Assembly (NCBI GenBank): GCA_017527865.1
Contig: JAFXPN010000028.1
Location: forward strand, 31,823 to 95,822
Length of the DNA stretch: 64,000 nt
Source: Clostridiales bacterium
GTDB taxonomy: Bacteria > Bacillota > Clostridia > Saccharofermentanales > Saccharofermentanaceae
Direction: 5' to 3'
In this document: in pieces, positions 17,979-28,146 of the stretch
Layout: every line of letters starts with the position of its first letter
How positions within the stretch are numbered: the stretch's first letter is position 1
The notes under the pieces: model-generated
Databases searched by the model: none
What the model was told of the DNA's origin: nothing
The model's input: the letters and a program-made list of their open reading frames with translations, nothing else
Translations under genes and position numbers: made by a program

Positions 17979-19364
17979 TTACTCTTCTCCTTCTTCCCCG
18001 GTATCTCCCGAGATATTCATTTTACTTACTGCTACCGAAGGACAGAAATACTCTCCCTTGCCTTCGGGCACAGATATTGTATCACTTCCTACCGCAATAA
18101 TCTTTTTGATCACTTGATAAAAATTATCGGCGACGGTAATCTGCTCAACAGGCCTTGCGATCTTTCCGTCCTTTATAAGATATCCTTCACAGAACAGAGA
18201 GAAATCTCCGCTTATTTGATTAACGCCGGCATGAAGACCGTTCAGTTCGGTAAGATATATCCCCTCTCCTATCCATTCGCACAACTCGTCAAAGGACTTA
18301 TCACCGGGTGTCACCACAAGATTCGTTGCACTTATGCCGACAGGCGCGGAAAAAGCGCTCTTAAAACCGTTGCCGGTGGATTCTTTTCCTTCTTTATGTG
18401 CGGTCTTAAGGTTATAGAGAGCTTTCACGAAGACTCCGTGATCTATCAATGCCTTGGAACTTGTAAGCACTCCTTCGGAATCGAAAGGAAACTTGATCAG
18501 AGCTTCCTCGTACATCGGTTCCTCCCTCAGCGTAAATATATCGGAGGCGATAGTATCCCCTTCCTTGCCTTTAAGCAGTGACAGGCCTTTCTGCATATTA
18601 TAAGAGGAGAAAGCTCCGAGAAATGTATGCAGCAGCGATACAAAAGCCTCGCTGTCAAAGATCACTTTATATTCACCGGAATCAACGGAAGATGCCCCGA
18701 GCTTTCCCAATACTTTCTTCTTTAACACCTTGAGAAAAGCTTCTTTATCGAACTCGTCGATGTCCTTGCCGAACCAGTAATGACCGCCGGTCTTGACGAC
18801 TCCGTCCTTTTCGGCCCGTGCTTCAGCAAATATGGTGATGTAATCGGAATCCTTGTAAGTATAAAGTCCCTTGGAATTAACGCTTATCGAAGGTCCTGTA
18901 CCGCATGATACGGAGAGATAATCAACTGCCTTAATGTATTCGGAAAGTGCAAGAATATCCTTCTCGAGCTCTAATCCTGTCTTCTCGAACCTCTCATATG
19001 TATTCTTGTCGTATGTTCCTGAGAGCTGGATACTCTCAAGATGTGCATTTTGAGGATCACAATAGATGAATTCCTCGTCTTCGTCGTTTAAGACTTCACA
19101 GTTTTCCATTGCGGTAGAAAGCATGAAATCGATCGCATCATCACCCAGATCGGTTGTAAATGAACCGCCCATCTGACCGTTTTTCTTGCCTCTGAAACCG
19201 ACGCCTTCCAAAGTAGAATTCTCGTAAGACGATACTTCGGAATTCAATATGTTTATCTCCATGGAAGAAGTGCTCATAAAGCAGGCTTCAGCTTCTTCGA
19301 AACCGTATTCGACAGCCTTTTCAACCAGCTTCTTTATGTATGAAAGAGAAAAATCCTTATCCAT
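17979..19364 (-). CDS. tldE: TldE/PmbA-family metalloprotease subunit
   Basis: Partner of TldD in a heterodimeric metalloprotease that in E. coli matures microcin B17 and degrades some peptides. This 461-residue protein has the family architecture without the HExxxH motif, as expected for the non-catalytic subunit. The ATG at 19364 was chosen over a longer frame because GGGAGG lies just upstream and only two bases separate it from the tldD stop. The adjacent tldD and the overall conservation suggest an intact pair. No peptide-modification gene lies nearby, so the substrate is unknown. Confidence 0.88.
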   Translation of the reverse strand: MDKDFSLSYIKKLVEKAVEYGFEEAEACFMSTSSMEINILNSEVSSYENSTLEGVGFRGKKNGQMGGSFTTDLGDDAIDFMLSTAMENCEVLNDEDEEFIYCDPQNAHLESIQLSGTYDKNTYERFEKTGLELEKDILALSEYIKAVDYLSVSCGTGPSISVNSKGLYTYKDSDYITIFAEARAEKDGVVKTGGHYWFGKDIDEFDKEAFLKVLKKKVLGKLGASSVDSGEYKVIFDSEAFVSLLHTFLGAFSSYNMQKGLSLLKGKEGDTIASDIFTLREEPMYEEALIKFPFDSEGVLTSSKALIDHGVFVKALYNLKTAHKEGKESTGNGFKSAFSAPVGISATNLVVTPGDKSFDELCEWIGEGIYLTELNGLHAGVNQISGDFSLFCEGYLIKDGKIARPVEQITVADNFYQVIKKIIAVGSDTISVPEGKGEYFCPSVAVSKMNISGDTGEEGEE

Positions 19365-19366
19365 GA

Positions 19367-20752
19367 TTATGCCTCCCTTCCCCCGACAAGTATCGAAGAT
19401 ACCCTGATAGTAGGCTGTCCGACAGTAACCGGAACATTTCCGGAGAGCGATCCGCACATTCCTGCGGACAACTCAAGGTCATTTCCGACCCTGTCGATGT
19501 TCATCAATATCTCCTGTCCTTTGCCGATCAGTGTGGCTCCGCGGACGGGTTCTGCTACTTTTCCGTTTCTGATCATATAAGCTTCCTCGGAAGCAAAGTT
19601 GAACTCACCCGTTGCGGTATCGACCGAACCGCCGCCCATCTTGGTGCAGTAAAGTCCGTACTCGGTATCAGCTATTATGTCTTCGGGCTTGTCCGTACCG
19701 TTCTCAATGTATGTGTTGCTCATTCTTGAGGTAGGCGCATAGGTGAAATCCTGACGTCTTCCGCATCCCGTCGGTTGCGCGTTCATGCGTCTGGCGCCGA
19801 GATCATCGATCATATAGTTTTTGCAGATACCGTTCTCGATAAGCAGAAGATTCGAGGATTCGCGTCCCGTGTCGTCGGTCATATAAGAACCCCACTCGCC
19901 TTCGATCCTTGCATTATCTCTAGCCGAGACTACCGAAGATGCGATCTGTTTGCCGATCTTATCCGTAAAACAGGAAGCTCCTATACCGACGGATGTTGAT
20001 TCGAGCGCATGACCGCACGCTTCATGAAAGATCACTCCTCCGAATCCGTTTCCGATGATCACAGGCATCTTTCCTGACGGAGCATAGCCGGCATTGATCA
20101 TCCTTATTGCCGTATCGCAGCAACCCTTTGTCTTTTCAATGATCGGGTATTCATTTACAAATTCATATCCTCTCATTGTTCCCGGAGCGATGCGTCCGGT
20201 CTGCTTCTCATTGCCTTTGGTGGCAACCGCGGAGACAGAGAAACGTATCCTTGTCATGGATTCTTCTTTGTTAAAGCCTTCGCTGTTTACGATGTGAACT
20301 ATACGGCGTGATGTCGCATAAGATGCCTGAACCTGTGTGATCAGCTCATCGTAAGACAAAGCGAATTCGGAGGCTTCCCTTAAGAAATCTATATTGGTCT
20401 TCTTGGAGACCGTAAGCGGATCGATATCGAGCAAGGACGCGGATGAACGGCTCAATGCCTGTACCTGCTTTACAGCAGCTGAAGTTCCGGCCTTGATGGC
20501 TGATGCTGCCTGCTTTGCGAGCTTAATAAGGGCTTCTTCGGTCTTATCACAGGTATAGACGTAGACCACGTTAGTACCTGCCATAAGTCTGATCCCGACT
20601 CCGTAATCGATACCGGAAGATGCACGTATCGTTCTCCCGTCAAGAAGTCCCACTGCGGAACTGGTCTTTTGTTCTTCAAATATCTCAGCGAAGTCCGCAT
20701 TTGTACTGAGGGCCGCTTCGATGATCCTTGATGCGGTTGTATCACTAATCAA
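19367..20752 (-). CDS. tldD: TldD-family metalloprotease catalytic subunit
   Basis: Zinc protease subunit of 461 residues. The metal motif HEACGHALES (HExxxH) and the C-terminal segment MCGSLSGNVPVTVGQPTIRV carry the third metal-ligand region typical of TldD. The start is TTG at 20752: an AGAGG site 9 bases upstream lies in the end of the preceding acyl-CoA synthetase gene, three bases before this start. tldE follows after two bases, giving a tight acs-tldD-tldE-metY run. Confidence 0.92.
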   Translation of the reverse strand: MISDTTASRIIEAALSTNADFAEIFEEQKTSSAVGLLDGRTIRASSGIDYGVGIRLMAGTNVVYVYTCDKTEEALIKLAKQAASAIKAGTSAAVKQVQALSRSSASLLDIDPLTVSKKTNIDFLREASEFALSYDELITQVQASYATSRRIVHIVNSEGFNKEESMTRIRFSVSAVATKGNEKQTGRIAPGTMRGYEFVNEYPIIEKTKGCCDTAIRMINAGYAPSGKMPVIIGNGFGGVIFHEACGHALESTSVGIGASCFTDKIGKQIASSVVSARDNARIEGEWGSYMTDDTGRESSNLLLIENGICKNYMIDDLGARRMNAQPTGCGRRQDFTYAPTSRMSNTYIENGTDKPEDIIADTEYGLYCTKMGGGSVDTATGEFNFASEEAYMIRNGKVAEPVRGATLIGKGQEILMNIDRVGNDLELSAGMCGSLSGNVPVTVGQPTIRVSSILVGGREA

Positions 20753-20755
20753 TTA

Positions 20756-22456
20756 TCAATACCTCTTAATCTTCTTGGATGTGTTCTTCTCGAATTCTTC
20801 CTTGCGCAGAACAGTCTTTTTGATCTTCTTGTATATCGGCAGAGAATCGTTGACATTATCGACTACATCTTCGAGCAGCTTCAGTATCTGTTCGTCGGAG
20901 GCATCGGCTCCGAGTTCCTGTTCGATGATCTCCATATCCGGAAAGATCGTTGCGACGATCATTATATCGTCCTTGTTCTCATCATGTTCTCCAGAAACGA
21001 CACTCTCGGCAACCCTATCGTCAAGAGACAGAAGATACTCGATCTCCTCAGGGAAAACATTCTTTCCGTTTGCAGCAATAATGACATTCTTCTTGCGTCC
21101 GGTGATTATGCAGAATCCGTTCTCGTCGATATACCCAAGGTCACCTGTGTGATAATAACCGTCTGTGTCGAGCGCCTGAGCCGTGGCAACGGGATCTTCA
21201 TAATAACCCATAAACACATTGTCACCTTTGGCAATAAACTCGCCTATGCCGTCTGAATCGGGATCGAGGATCTTAACGTCAACTCCGGGCAGCGGAAGAC
21301 CGGCAGCCTTATTCTCGAAGTCAACATCACGATTAAGAGCCAGGATAGGCGCACATTCGGTAAGTCCGTATCCCTGTACGCAAATAAATCCCATATCCTG
21401 GAAGAACTCGAGTGCTTCGGGCTTCACCGGCGCACCGCCCAGAATTATGAGTCTCATCCTGCCGCCGAATACTTCGTGTATCTGCGCGAAAAGCTTCTTT
21501 CTCACATCTATCCCGAACTTGAGCAGGAACTTGGAGAGCTTACGGCCGGTATTGAATTTCTTGGCTTTCTTCGGATCTGAAGTAATGTTCTTCATGATCT
21601 TCTTGTAGAACATCTCGAGCATTACCGGAACCATGAGGATGCAGGTCGGCTTAGCTTCCTTGATCTCACTTGTTATATAGCGCAGTCCGGAGCATATGGC
21701 TATCGTCGTTCCTCTGTACACCTGGCCTAAGAAGCCACATGTGCATTCATATGTATGATGAAGAGGCAGGACCGAGAAGAACATATCATTCCTGTCTATG
21801 TAGAGCATCGAGAACATCGCCATCAGGTTCTTGCATATATTCCTCTGGCACAGCATGACAGCCTTTGATCTTGCGGTAGTTCCCGAAGTAAACAGAAGGA
21901 TCGTCATCTCCTCGGGATCGATATCGGCTTCAGTAAAGGTCTTATCACCTTCTGACAGAAGCTTTTCTCCTTCTTTTATCAGATCCGAATAATTTATGAA
22001 TCTGTCATCATCGGTATCGTCCATGGAAACATAGTATTTTATCGATCCTACTTTACCGTAGAAATCATTTACAGTATCGAGCTTTGATGAAGAGAAAACA
22101 ACCATATCTGCATGAGCCCTGTTAAGACAGTTTACGATCTCTTCAGTATGCAGTTCCTTGTCTATCGGCACGACGCAACCGGTGCCGTTTGTTGTGGCAA
22201 GGTAAGTTACATACCATTCATAACGGGTTTCGCTGAGGATCGCGATCCTTGCACCCTTGGACAGCTTGCTCATGAAAGCCGTTCCGAGGCAGTCTATGTC
22301 ATGATCATATTGTTCTGTCGTAACCGGAACATATTCTGTACTCTTTCCGGGCTTATGCAGGAAAACGGGATTACCCGGGAATTCCCTGACTCTTGTCTTG
22401 ATAACGTCTCTTAAATTAGTAACTTTGGTTACTTCGTAAAGCGGTATGTCCTTCAT
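20756..22456 (-). CDS. AMP-forming long-chain acyl-CoA synthetase family protein
   Basis: ATP-dependent activation of a carboxylic acid, probably a fatty acid, to acyl-CoA through an acyl-adenylate. The 566 residues contain the P-loop (LLFTSGTTARSKAV, where the common form is TSGTTGxPKG), the LPLHHTYE segment, the adenine motif GYGLTECAP, and the hinge region GDLGYIDENGFCIITGRKKN with the C-terminal lysine region. Length fits the FadD-like subgroup of clostridia. The first base overlaps the pyrE-like stop. Chain-length preference cannot be read from the sequence. Confidence 0.88.
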   Translation of the reverse strand: MKDIPLYEVTKVTNLRDVIKTRVREFPGNPVFLHKPGKSTEYVPVTTEQYDHDIDCLGTAFMSKLSKGARIAILSETRYEWYVTYLATTNGTGCVVPIDKELHTEEIVNCLNRAHADMVVFSSSKLDTVNDFYGKVGSIKYYVSMDDTDDDRFINYSDLIKEGEKLLSEGDKTFTEADIDPEEMTILLFTSGTTARSKAVMLCQRNICKNLMAMFSMLYIDRNDMFFSVLPLHHTYECTCGFLGQVYRGTTIAICSGLRYITSEIKEAKPTCILMVPVMLEMFYKKIMKNITSDPKKAKKFNTGRKLSKFLLKFGIDVRKKLFAQIHEVFGGRMRLIILGGAPVKPEALEFFQDMGFICVQGYGLTECAPILALNRDVDFENKAAGLPLPGVDVKILDPDSDGIGEFIAKGDNVFMGYYEDPVATAQALDTDGYYHTGDLGYIDENGFCIITGRKKNVIIAANGKNVFPEEIEYLLSLDDRVAESVVSGEHDENKDDIMIVATIFPDMEIIEQELGADASDEQILKLLEDVVDNVNDSLPIYKKIKKTVLRKEEFEKNTSKKIKRY

Positions 22457-23292
22457 CAGATGAATCCTTTCTCAATAGCGAGTCTTGCACGCTGCTCGGT
22501 CTTTCCTCCCAAAGCGATCTGTTCGTCGATGAATGAGGGATGCGCTTTGATGAAGTCCTTCATGTACTTATCCGGATCGTCAAGAAACTGCAGCACAAGA
22601 TCATACTGTTCTTTATTAACGGATCCGTTGTCGAGAGCTTCATCGAAAAGGCCTTTGTCGACTTTAGTAAGGGTTTCCATATTAACTCCGAGCCCCTCGA
22701 GTACCTTTCTGCCGTTCTGATTTCTGTCTACAACCGCGATGGTATCCGTGATATCGGCGCCTAACCCTCTTATGGCAGGTATCCAGGCACGTTCGTAGCT
22801 TGAAGCTTCAGTGATCAGATCGGCAATGTGCAATACTTTCTTACCATTGAGATCATATTCGATGTTGTTAAAGTTACTGTCTGTAATGACCGAAGACAGA
22901 TCCTTATAGATCGTCAAATGAGGTTTTCCCAATATATAAGCCGGCATCATGGAGAAGAAGAAGTCTCTTCTCTCCCCTCCCGAGATAAGATCAAAATCAA
23001 ACTTCTTTGCCGCTTCAACAAGTGAATCGATGCAGTTCTTATATGTTGCGGACTCTTCATACAGGTTTCTGAATGCATTGAAGATCCTGAAAGGAGCCTT
23101 TTCCTTATCGTCAGCGACAGCTTCTTCGATAAGCTTCAGGATATCGCCTGCAGTCTGCTCGTCTTTTGCAAGAAAATGAGTGTTGATAAAGAACGGGCCG
23201 AGTTTGCCTGATGTATACCAGAACGGAGTGTATGCCGGCGCCACTCTGATGGCATTGGTCTTAAAGAGATCTTCTGTTACTCTGTTTGACAT
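22456..23292 (-). CDS. pyrE: Orotate phosphoribosyltransferase, long clostridial form
   Basis: Joins orotate to PRPP to give OMP. The protein has 278 residues, longer than the classical 210-residue PyrE, but shows the PRTase layout: YTSGKLGPFF near the N terminus, SGGERRDFFFS, the lysine region HLTIYKD, and the PRPP-binding strand VLHIADLITEASSY. Its place after pyrD supports the role and it is the only PyrE candidate in the window. A 64-base gap separates it from pyrD; it contains TATAAT (23326-23331, minus strand) and a GGAGG ribosome site, so an internal promoter is possible. Confidence 0.85.
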   Translation of the reverse strand: MSNRVTEDLFKTNAIRVAPAYTPFWYTSGKLGPFFINTHFLAKDEQTAGDILKLIEEAVADDKEKAPFRIFNAFRNLYEESATYKNCIDSLVEAAKKFDFDLISGGERRDFFFSMMPAYILGKPHLTIYKDLSSVITDSNFNNIEYDLNGKKVLHIADLITEASSYERAWIPAIRGLGADITDTIAVVDRNQNGRKVLEGLGVNMETLTKVDKGLFDEALDNGSVNKEQYDLVLQFLDDPDKYMKDFIKAHPSFIDEQIALGGKTEQRARLAIEKGFI

Positions 23293-23356
23293 TTGAGCCT
23301 CCTGTTAAACGATTTGACAATATCAATTATACTATTAATTCCCGTTTGGCGGTTGA

Positions 23357-24274
23357 TTACCAGAGCTTGAGAGTACCGGTCAATGATGCAATATCGGTAT
23401 TATTCTCCTCACACCATGCTTCGAGTTCGTCAGTAATGAACACGGGAGCGTCAGGAATGACAAGGCTTGCGGTTCCGATCTCAACTGCAGAAGCACCTGC
23501 GATCATGAATTCGAGCACATCTTTGGCATCTTCAATGCCGCCGCAGCCGATGATGGGAATATCCAGTACCTGAAAGCATTCCGAGACCATTCGGATCGCT
23601 ACGGGTTTTATGCCCGGTCCGGAATAGCCGCCGGTATTATTATGAAGGACCGGCCTTCTGGTCTTTATATCAACAGCCATGCCGAGCATTGTATTTATCA
23701 ATACGACAGCATCGGCACCGCCTTCCTGTGCAGCGAGAGCCATATCCGATATGCTTGTAACATTAGGCGTGAGCTTGATCCATAAAGGAAGATCCGTAAG
23801 TTTTCTTAACTCGCTTACTATCTTCTTTATCTGGGTCTTATCGGATCCTATCGACATGCATCCTTCCTTGACATTCGGACAGGAGAGATTGATCTCAAGC
23901 GCATCTATCTTATCTTTATGCGGATCCAAAGCCTTGACCATATCGATATAATCATCAGTCGAATGACCTGCAACATTCACGATAACACCGGTGTCCAGAG
24001 AATTCATAAAGTCAAGATCATACTTGATGAAGTGCTCTACACCGGGATTCTGAAGACCGACTGAATTAAGCATTCCTGCCTTGCACTCGGCAACTCTTAC
24101 GCCTTCATTACCTGCTCTGGGCTTGATCGTGAGTCCCTTGGAAGAAAGTCCGCCGAGTATAGAAAGATCGTATATCTCAGACAGTTCCCTTCCCATATTG
24201 CATGTACCCGAGGCTAAGATCAGTGGGCTTTTAAGGAATGTATCTCCTACTTTTACGAAAAGTCTCTCGCTCAC
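23357..24274 (-). CDS. pyrD: Dihydroorotate dehydrogenase B, catalytic subunit
   Basis: FMN enzyme (305 residues) that oxidises dihydroorotate to orotate; in the type 1B form electrons leave through PyrK to NAD+. Motifs include the N-terminal NPLILASGT-like segment (SPLILASGTCNMG), NLSCPNVKEG in the active-site region and the FMN phosphate site IIGCGGIEDAKDVLEFMIAGA (read in two parts). It overlaps pyrK by four bases, which is the normal gene pairing for this type. Confidence 0.95.
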   Translation of the reverse strand: MSERLFVKVGDTFLKSPLILASGTCNMGRELSEIYDLSILGGLSSKGLTIKPRAGNEGVRVAECKAGMLNSVGLQNPGVEHFIKYDLDFMNSLDTGVIVNVAGHSTDDYIDMVKALDPHKDKIDALEINLSCPNVKEGCMSIGSDKTQIKKIVSELRKLTDLPLWIKLTPNVTSISDMALAAQEGGADAVVLINTMLGMAVDIKTRRPVLHNNTGGYSGPGIKPVAIRMVSECFQVLDIPIIGCGGIEDAKDVLEFMIAGASAVEIGTASLVIPDAPVFITDELEAWCEENNTDIASLTGTLKLW

Positions 24275-25032
24275 CAGATCACCTCCTTGGAATCAAATAC
24301 GGGACCGTCCTTGCAGCATCTTTTATGCTCGAAAGGAATCCCTTCCTCTTCCGCCTTGATCTTACATGTGCAAACAAGACAGATTCCGATGCCGCATGCC
24401 ATTCTCTGCTCAAGAGAAACACTGCATTTAAGCCCCTTGCTGTCAGCCCAGGAAGCAACTGCTCTCATCATAGGCATAGGTCCTACACAAAGGACAACGG
24501 CGTCCTTGATATCGTCATCACTTAATGTATTAAGTCCGTCACAGCAGTTTCCCTTAAGACCTGCATCTCCCGCATCGGTCGTAAGGATATAAGAAGGATC
24601 ATTCATTATGATCTGAGACTTGTCTCTGAAACCCTGAACAACCTTTACCTTCTTGCCTTCGGAAGAGAGCTTCTCGTAAAGGAAATTAACCGGGAAAACT
24701 CCTGTTCCGCCACCTGCGAGAATAAACTTCTCACCGTTGATATCAAATCCGTTTCCCAAAGGTCCGAGGACCCATGTTCCGTCGCCTTCTTCCATGGAAG
24801 CAAGCTCTTCAGTTCCCTCTCCGATGATCTTAATGCCGACCTTGAATGTGCCCGTATCTTTATCAACGGAAGCTACACCGAAAGGTCTTCTCAAGAAGTT
24901 GGAACTGGCTACATTAACAAACTGTCCGGGAACCGCATTCTGTGCTATCTCGGGACACCGGAACTCGATGAGAGCCGTGTCCCCGTTAAGCATGCTTTTC
25001 GAGACTACTTCGCAGAAATGGTCTTTGTTCAT
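24271..25032 (-). CDS. pyrK: Dihydroorotate dehydrogenase B, electron-transfer subunit PyrK
   Basis: A 253-residue FAD and [2Fe-2S] protein that passes electrons from PyrD to NAD+. The FAD site is RRPFGVAS, the NAD-binding part has LAGGGTGVFPV, and the C terminus has the four-cysteine cluster ligands (CGIGICLVCTC and the following Cys-Cys in HKRCCKDGP). Four-base overlaps with pyrF upstream and pyrD downstream place it firmly in the pyr operon. Confidence 0.95.
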   Translation of the reverse strand: MNKDHFCEVVSKSMLNGDTALIEFRCPEIAQNAVPGQFVNVASSNFLRRPFGVASVDKDTGTFKVGIKIIGEGTEELASMEEGDGTWVLGPLGNGFDINGEKFILAGGGTGVFPVNFLYEKLSSEGKKVKVVQGFRDKSQIIMNDPSYILTTDAGDAGLKGNCCDGLNTLSDDDIKDAVVLCVGPMPMMRAVASWADSKGLKCSVSLEQRMACGIGICLVCTCKIKAEEEGIPFEHKRCCKDGPVFDSKEVIW

Positions 25033-25979
25033 ACGTACTTCCTGTCTTTAAGTGCAGCGTTAAGCTTTGCCTTCATGTCGAGTGCTTCATCGCGGGTTGC
25101 TTTCGCGTAATCTGCGGGGGCGAGGTCTTCCCTCTTCTTCCAAGCGCACATAAGGCTTCTGGATGCATTTACGATGGCACCCTCACCTTCCTTTGTAAAG
25201 GAAGCAACAGCAGCATCGGGGCCTGCGCCCTGTGCGCCGTAACCCGGGACGAGCATCAATGTGTTCGGCATTCTCTTACGGGCTGCTACGGCTTGCTCCG
25301 GAACAGTAGCTCCGAGAACTGCACCGACAGATGAGAAGCCTTCCTCGCCGACGAGTTCCCTGCCCCATTCATTTACGTTATCAGCCATGAGCTCGTATAC
25401 CTTACGACCGTCCTTAAGCTCCATATCCTGGAAATCAACAGCAGACGGATTTGATGTGTGTACGAGCGTAAAGATGCCCTTGCCGTCTCTTGCACAAACA
25501 TCCATGAAAGGCTTGATGCCGTCGATGCCGAGGTAACCGTTAACAGTTACGGCGTCGCAGTTGAACATGCTCTTCCCGGAACCGTCATCAAGCGCGGTCT
25601 TGCCGATGATGCCCTCAGCATAAGCTGTAGCGGTGGAACCGATGTCATTACGCTTTGCATCGCCTATAACCAGCATTCCCTTGCTCTTAGCGTATGCGAC
25701 AGTCTTCTTCAAAGTCTCGATGCCCGTAACGCCGTACATCTCGTAGTAGGCGAACTGGGGCTTGATGGCAGGAACGATATCACATACTGCATCTATGAGT
25801 GTAGTATTGAACTCATAGATGGCCATAGCTGCTGCAAGCTCTGCATCAGGACCTACAGTCTTCATCCATCTGCTGCGTATTTCCTCGGGAATGTACTCGA
25901 GTCTGGGATCGAGTCCCATTACCGTAGGGTTATCAAGTTCCCGGATCTTCCTTACGAGATCATCAGCAAAGTTCTTCAT
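25029..25979 (-). CDS. pyrF: Orotidine 5'-phosphate decarboxylase, group 2
   Basis: Last step to UMP: decarboxylation of OMP. At 316 residues it belongs to the longer group 2 PyrF rather than the 230-residue group 1. The catalytic Lys-Asp motif is seen in GDAKRNDIGSTATAYAEG, with VMGLDPRLEYIP near the N terminus and LVPGYGAQGAG at the phosphate-binding end. It overlaps pyrC by 17 bases and pyrK by four. Confidence 0.95.
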   Translation of the reverse strand: MKNFADDLVRKIRELDNPTVMGLDPRLEYIPEEIRSRWMKTVGPDAELAAAMAIYEFNTTLIDAVCDIVPAIKPQFAYYEMYGVTGIETLKKTVAYAKSKGMLVIGDAKRNDIGSTATAYAEGIIGKTALDDGSGKSMFNCDAVTVNGYLGIDGIKPFMDVCARDGKGIFTLVHTSNPSAVDFQDMELKDGRKVYELMADNVNEWGRELVGEEGFSSVGAVLGATVPEQAVAARKRMPNTLMLVPGYGAQGAGPDAAVASFTKEGEGAIVNASRSLMCAWKKREDLAPADYAKATRDEALDMKAKLNAALKDRKYV

Positions 25980-27219
25980 AAGTCTTCTTTCCTCCCATCA
26001 TGGTAAGAACGGTCTTCCCGTAGAGCTTCCATCCGTCGAAAGGCGTATTTCTGCCTTTTGTGAGCATCTTGTTCTTATCAAAGGTGAATTCATTGTCAAG
26101 GTCAAACACGGCAAGATCTGCATCATCACCGATATCCATACCGCCTCTTCCGAGCTTAAGGATGTCGGAAGGGTTATGGCACATAAGATCCATGAGCTTT
26201 TCCATTGTAATGTGTCCGGGTTTGACAAGATATGTATAGCAAAGCGCAAACGAACTCTCAAGACCTACGATGCCGTTAAGCGCGTGTGAGAATTCGACTT
26301 CCTTATCGTCCTGATGATGAGGAGCGTGATCGGTAACTATACAGTCGACAGTTCCGTCTTTGATCGCTTCTATTACAGCGAGTCTGTCCTCTTCGGAACG
26401 CAGCGGCGGATGCATCTTGAAGTTTGTATCATAGTTCTCGCATGAACTGTCGGTAAGCGTAAAGTAATGAGGACATGTCTCACAGGTGACTTTAACCCCC
26501 CTTGCCTTAGCCTCTCTTATCATCCTCATGCCGCCTTTTGTGCTTACATGGCAGATATGAACAGGTACATCGAGATATTCCGAGAGGATGATATCTCTGG
26601 CGATCATTATATCCTCGGCAACCGTGGGACATCCTCTGATGCCGATCGAAGTGGATACTTCACCTTCATTCATTGCTCCGCCTGAGATAGTAAGATCTTC
26701 TTCGTGATTTAATACGGGAATATCAAAGTCTGAAGAATACTCAAGGACTTTACGCATGAAGCCGGATGTAGCTATCGGCTTGCCGTCATTGCTCACGGCA
26801 ACGATGCCTGCTTCCTTCATGAGTCCGATCTCGGCAAGTTCTTCGCTCTCGAGATTCTTTCCTGCGGCGCCTATCGGATAAACTCTGACGAGTCCTGCAT
26901 CGGCTGCTCTCTTAAGAATGCCTTCAACGACTGCCGCGTTATCACATACCGGAAAGGTATTGGGCATTGTGCAGACGCTCGTAAATCCGCCTCTGGCGGC
27001 CGCTGCAGACCCGGTAGCGATCGTTTCTTTATACTCGTAACCGGGCTCCCTGAAATGCACATGCATATCGATAAGCCCGGGAAGGACAGTGGCGCCCTTC
27101 ACATCGATCACTTCATCAGCTTCGTTCTCACTGAACTTCGACGCGAACTTACCGTCTTCGATAAAGATCATGTCCGCATCAGAATTGAATACTTTACAGT
27201 TTTTAATCAATGTCTTCAT
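25963..27219 (-). CDS. pyrC: Dihydroorotase, class I
   Basis: Zinc amidohydrolase closing carbamoyl-aspartate to dihydroorotate. The 418 residues carry the metal-binding DMHVHFREPGYEYKE, a later His in HICHVST, and the catalytic Asp in IVTDHAPHH. Length and motif form match the class I enzymes found in Bacillota. It overlaps pyrB by four bases and pyrF by 17. Confidence 0.95.
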   Translation of the reverse strand: MKTLIKNCKVFNSDADMIFIEDGKFASKFSENEADEVIDVKGATVLPGLIDMHVHFREPGYEYKETIATGSAAAARGGFTSVCTMPNTFPVCDNAAVVEGILKRAADAGLVRVYPIGAAGKNLESEELAEIGLMKEAGIVAVSNDGKPIATSGFMRKVLEYSSDFDIPVLNHEEDLTISGGAMNEGEVSTSIGIRGCPTVAEDIMIARDIILSEYLDVPVHICHVSTKGGMRMIREAKARGVKVTCETCPHYFTLTDSSCENYDTNFKMHPPLRSEEDRLAVIEAIKDGTVDCIVTDHAPHHQDDKEVEFSHALNGIVGLESSFALCYTYLVKPGHITMEKLMDLMCHNPSDILKLGRGGMDIGDDADLAVFDLDNEFTFDKNKMLTKGRNTPFDGWKLYGKTVLTMMGGKKTYEELC

Positions 27220-28145
27220 AGATTGTTTCTCCTTGCCATAAGCAGATAGAGGACAGCCATCCTGACCGCTACACCGTTTGTTACCTGCTTGTTTATTACT
27301 GACTGATCGCAGTCGTATACGGCCGTAGGAAGCTCGACACCGTGGTTGCAGGGTCCCGGATGCATGAGGAAAGCATCGGGCTTTGCGAGCTTCAGGACTT
27401 CGGGCGTTATTGCATAGAACTTCGCATACTCGGCTACGGACGGGAAAAGACTGCTCTTCATTCTCTCGAGCTGTACTCTTAATCCCATAACGGCATCTGC
27501 ATCTCTGACACAGTCTTCCACGCTGTCTGCTACAGTTACGCCCATCTTCTCAATGCCTATGGGCATCATGGTACGGGGACCGTATACACTTACCTTTGCT
27601 CCGACTTTGGCAAGTCCTATCGCATTGGATCTTACAACGCGGCTGTGGTAGATATCACCGCAGATGGCTATCTTCTTCCCTTCGAATGTATCGAATCTTT
27701 CATACATCGTCAGCATGTCAAGAAGAGCCTGGGTCGGATGCTCATTCATCCCGTCTCCTGCATTTACAATGCTGGCGTTGAGCTTATCTGCGATCGAATG
27801 AGGAGCTCCTGACTGAGGGTGCCTCATTACGATGATATCAGTTCCCATCATATCTATGGTCCTGGCTGTATCAAGAAGCGATTCACCTTTTGCAACAGAG
27901 CTTCCGCTGGCCGATATGTTGGCGCTGGTTGATCCCATGTACTTGGATGCCAGTTCGAATGACAGTCTGGTCCTGGTCGAATTCTCATAGAATAATGTGA
28001 CAACTGATTTTCCCTGTAGATGCGATGTCTTCTTGGGACCGTTCTCGACGACCAGCTTCATGGTCTTCGCGGTATCAAGTATCTCCATTATCTCCTCGGC
28101 GGACAGCTGTTTCATTCCGAGGAGGTCTTTGCTCTTAAGTCCCAT
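27216..28145 (-). CDS. pyrB: Aspartate carbamoyltransferase, catalytic chain
   Basis: Forms carbamoyl-aspartate from carbamoyl phosphate and aspartate, the committed pyrimidine step. The 309 residues contain the carbamoyl-phosphate signature NSTRTRLSFELA, HPQSGAP, GDGMNEHPTQALLDM and the late HPGPCNHGVEL. No pyrI regulatory gene is beside it. It begins just after the pyrR stop, so its expression should follow the PyrR attenuator. Confidence 0.95.
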   Translation of the reverse strand: MGLKSKDLLGMKQLSAEEIMEILDTAKTMKLVVENGPKKTSHLQGKSVVTLFYENSTRTRLSFELASKYMGSTSANISASGSSVAKGESLLDTARTIDMMGTDIIVMRHPQSGAPHSIADKLNASIVNAGDGMNEHPTQALLDMLTMYERFDTFEGKKIAICGDIYHSRVVRSNAIGLAKVGAKVSVYGPRTMMPIGIEKMGVTVADSVEDCVRDADAVMGLRVQLERMKSSLFPSVAEYAKFYAITPEVLKLAKPDAFLMHPGPCNHGVELPTAVYDCDQSVINKQVTNGVAVRMAVLYLLMARRNNL

Positions 28146-28146
28146 G

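Noticed and set aside
17979..18100. SAM riboswitch before metY
   Set aside because: metY starts directly at the tldE stop, leaving no room for a leader.
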